Assembly: GCF_001039355.2 (NCBI RefSeq) | Contig: NW_019775717.1 | Coordinates: 1-64,000 of the forward strand | Length of the DNA stretch: 64,000 nucleotides | From: Lingula anatina | Lineage: Eukaryota > Brachiopoda > Lingulata > Lingulida > Lingulidae | Direction of reading: 5' to 3' | Shown: positions 62,763 to 64,000 of the stretch, piece after piece | Numbering within the stretch: the first letter of the stretch is position 1 | Layout of the letters: each line of letters opens with the position of its first letter | Position numbers and translations under genes: made by a program | The notes under the pieces: model-generated | What the model was told of the DNA's origin: nothing | Database searches by the model: none | The model's input: only the letters and a program-made list of their open reading frames with translations

Positions 62763-63959
62763 GCACACACACACGCACACACACACACACGCACACATAT
62801 CTAAAGAGAAGAGTCAAGTCCTCTTTATCAGAGTTCATATGTAATCTTTTTCAAAGCATTTGCTGTGGCTCACCATGAGCTACATTTTGATAAATGTCCC
62901 CATGTTTCTCATCCTGTTATTCAGGGACTGTGTATGATAATAGGAGGTCTGAAGCATCGCCTGCAGGTGTTCAACCCCAGATCTGTGGGCGTCAGTTCTT
63001 CTTTACTCTTTGTCTCTGTGGCAGGTGAGTGAAACTTTTGTTATTAATATTTTCTAAGACCCCATTTACAACAGTGAACTAACTAGTCCACAGATCGAAT
63101 GGCAACCCACTAAAAACCTTGCCGTTTAATCCCCTTATGAACACTGAATAGATTCCCTGCAGGGATTATGCATCAAACAATCAAGTGTGTATATATTTGA
63201 TGGGCAGTCTAGTTAGTCCCCTGTTATGAATGCCTGACTTTTCGATTTTCATACCAGAACATAATTTATTCCAATAACTATACAATAAGCATCTCAAATA
63301 AAAAAACTCTCATGTGTATATTCCAGCAGATATATGAAGTCAGCATCTCAGATAAAACTATTATGGCAGACATCACCTTGTCTTTGTTTTTAAGCTGAGA
63401 ATCTTCTCTCTAGGTGCCTTCACCCCCACCATCTTCTCCAAGGCGTATGGCACTCTTCAGTGTGGTGAGTGTGTGTACGATACGAACAGAACCACGAGTG
63501 TTCTTCCCAACACTTCCTACGCCCTGCAGTGCCAGGACTGTGAATACTCTGTGGTAAGTCCATATTAGATAAACATATTTCTACCCTATAAAAAAGTTAC
63601 TCTAACTTTTCAGTTGGGGAAAATTGTGAGTTTTACAGATACTGTGCTTTTTAGTCATTATTTCTGAAACAAAATAGAACTTTCCTGTTGAGTGGTAGCA
63701 ACAAGATTTAAGTTTAATTTTAATGTTTTAATGAGGACTTCGCCTTATGTACATGACTCTATACCAACTGATTTATATCTATTTCAGTTTGGTTTCAATG
63801 GGGACCACACCTTATATGACAATCACATCCGCCCCCTGGTGTATGCCTGTGCTCTGGTGCTCCCCATAGCTTACCTCATAGGACTGATCTTTACCATGAA
63901 GACACACAAATCTCACATCCATGACAAGTTCATGGAGGAGGCTAAATCACGGGCCACTG
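57011..63959 (+). CDS. Gene F: YccF-CAX type cation/proton exchanger (5' part, continues past window)
   Basis: Fifteen coding exons: 57011-57316, 57560-57668, 58111-58227, 58553-58641, 59407-59520, 59976-60089, 60518-60589, 60735-60837, 61170-61246, 61630-61694, 62074-62228, 62550-62581, 62925-63024, 63414-63553, 63788-63959. All phases agree, giving 588 codons plus one base before a donor at 63960. The ATG at 57011 lies six bases into an exon that begins after TTTTCAG. The N-terminus is about 100 hydrophilic, Ser/Gln-rich residues. Next come two YccF-like membrane segments (LGWWIALLYCIVGCLMLFTI, then AGYFFWPFGKF; and LVLGLPLLFIVHGV, ITIPVAKLN). The first CAX repeat follows, with NFAVGALLNATFGSIVE, whose Asn and Glu are the cation-site type residues, then GAFTPTIFSKAYG. 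Fungal VNX1/YNL321W-type proteins have this order; the animal relatives are vacuolar or endomembrane cation/H+ antiporters. Exon 4's donor at 58641 was preferred to one 30 bases earlier. The second CAX repeat lies outside the window. Confidence 0.85.
57826..57884. repeat. Degenerate ATACA/ATACG pentanucleotide repeat
   Basis: Array of ATACAATGCA, ATACAATATG and ATACGATACG units in intron 2 of gene F. Confidence 0.85.
59333..59372. repeat. (TA)n microsatellite
   Basis: About 19 TA units in intron 4 of gene F, about 35 bp upstream of the exon 5 acceptor. Confidence 0.95.
61287..61322. repeat. (AC)n microsatellite
   Basis: About 17 AC units in intron 9 of gene F. Confidence 0.95.
62727..62798. 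repeat. (AC)n microsatellite with GCAC interruptions
   Basis: CCCACC units then AC repeats with three GC interruptions, in intron 12 of gene F. Confidence 0.95.
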
Positions 63960-64000
63960 GTAAGATAAAGAGACCGTTCACTATGAATTTTATTGGTCTA

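Noticed and set aside
1-64000. CRISPR array, operon or prokaryotic system
   Set aside because: The genes are intron-split with GT..AG junctions, and no regularly spaced direct repeats with unique spacers occur; the short tandem arrays are ordinary microsatellites.

Overview
The window is animal nuclear DNA. Genes are split by many short introns with GT..AG ends, the background is AT-rich, and microsatellites, foldback elements and a non-LTR retrotransposon are interspersed. The gene content (tandem fibrinogen-domain lectin-like genes, tandem SGLT-type transporters, an animal CAX-type exchanger) and the general look suggest a lophotrochozoan, most likely a bivalve mollusc. The species assignment is inference.

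Layout. 1-10.3 kb: no gene recognised, with one frame-broken coding-like segment. 10.3-32.8 kb, minus strand: three tandem four-exon genes (A, B, C). Each encodes a signal peptide, a PAN/apple-like domain and a fibrinogen C-terminal domain (FReD), in 332, 332 and 328 residues, with identical middle exons of 25 and 121 bp. The last intron of gene C holds a young 5'-truncated LINE, an older LINE relic and foldback elements. 33.5-41.0 kb and 42.1-52.7 kb, minus strand: two tandem 14-exon SGLT/SLC5-type sodium-solute symporter genes (D, E) whose first 12 exons have identical lengths. 52.7-57.0 kb: intergenic DNA between divergent genes, with a hAT-like MITE. 57.0-64.0 kb, plus strand: the 5' 15 coding exons of a YccF-CAX type cation/proton exchanger (F), which runs off the window.

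Assembly caveat. Seven isolated single-N positions occur. At least five lie between nearly identical blocks placed in series, so exon 3 of gene A, exons 1-2 of gene D and the LINE in gene C appear twice. One block carries the LINE-free version of a LINE-bearing intron. The simplest reading is that both haplotypes of a heterozygous animal were strung together.

How the genes relate: A-C look like secreted recognition or lectin proteins, D-E like plasma-membrane Na+-coupled solute importers with altered sugar-site residues, and F like an endomembrane cation/H+ antiporter. Nothing in the sequence ties the three groups into one pathway. All splice models were read by hand. For A, B, C, D and E the summed exon lengths divide exactly by three and end in a stop codon, which is strong internal support.
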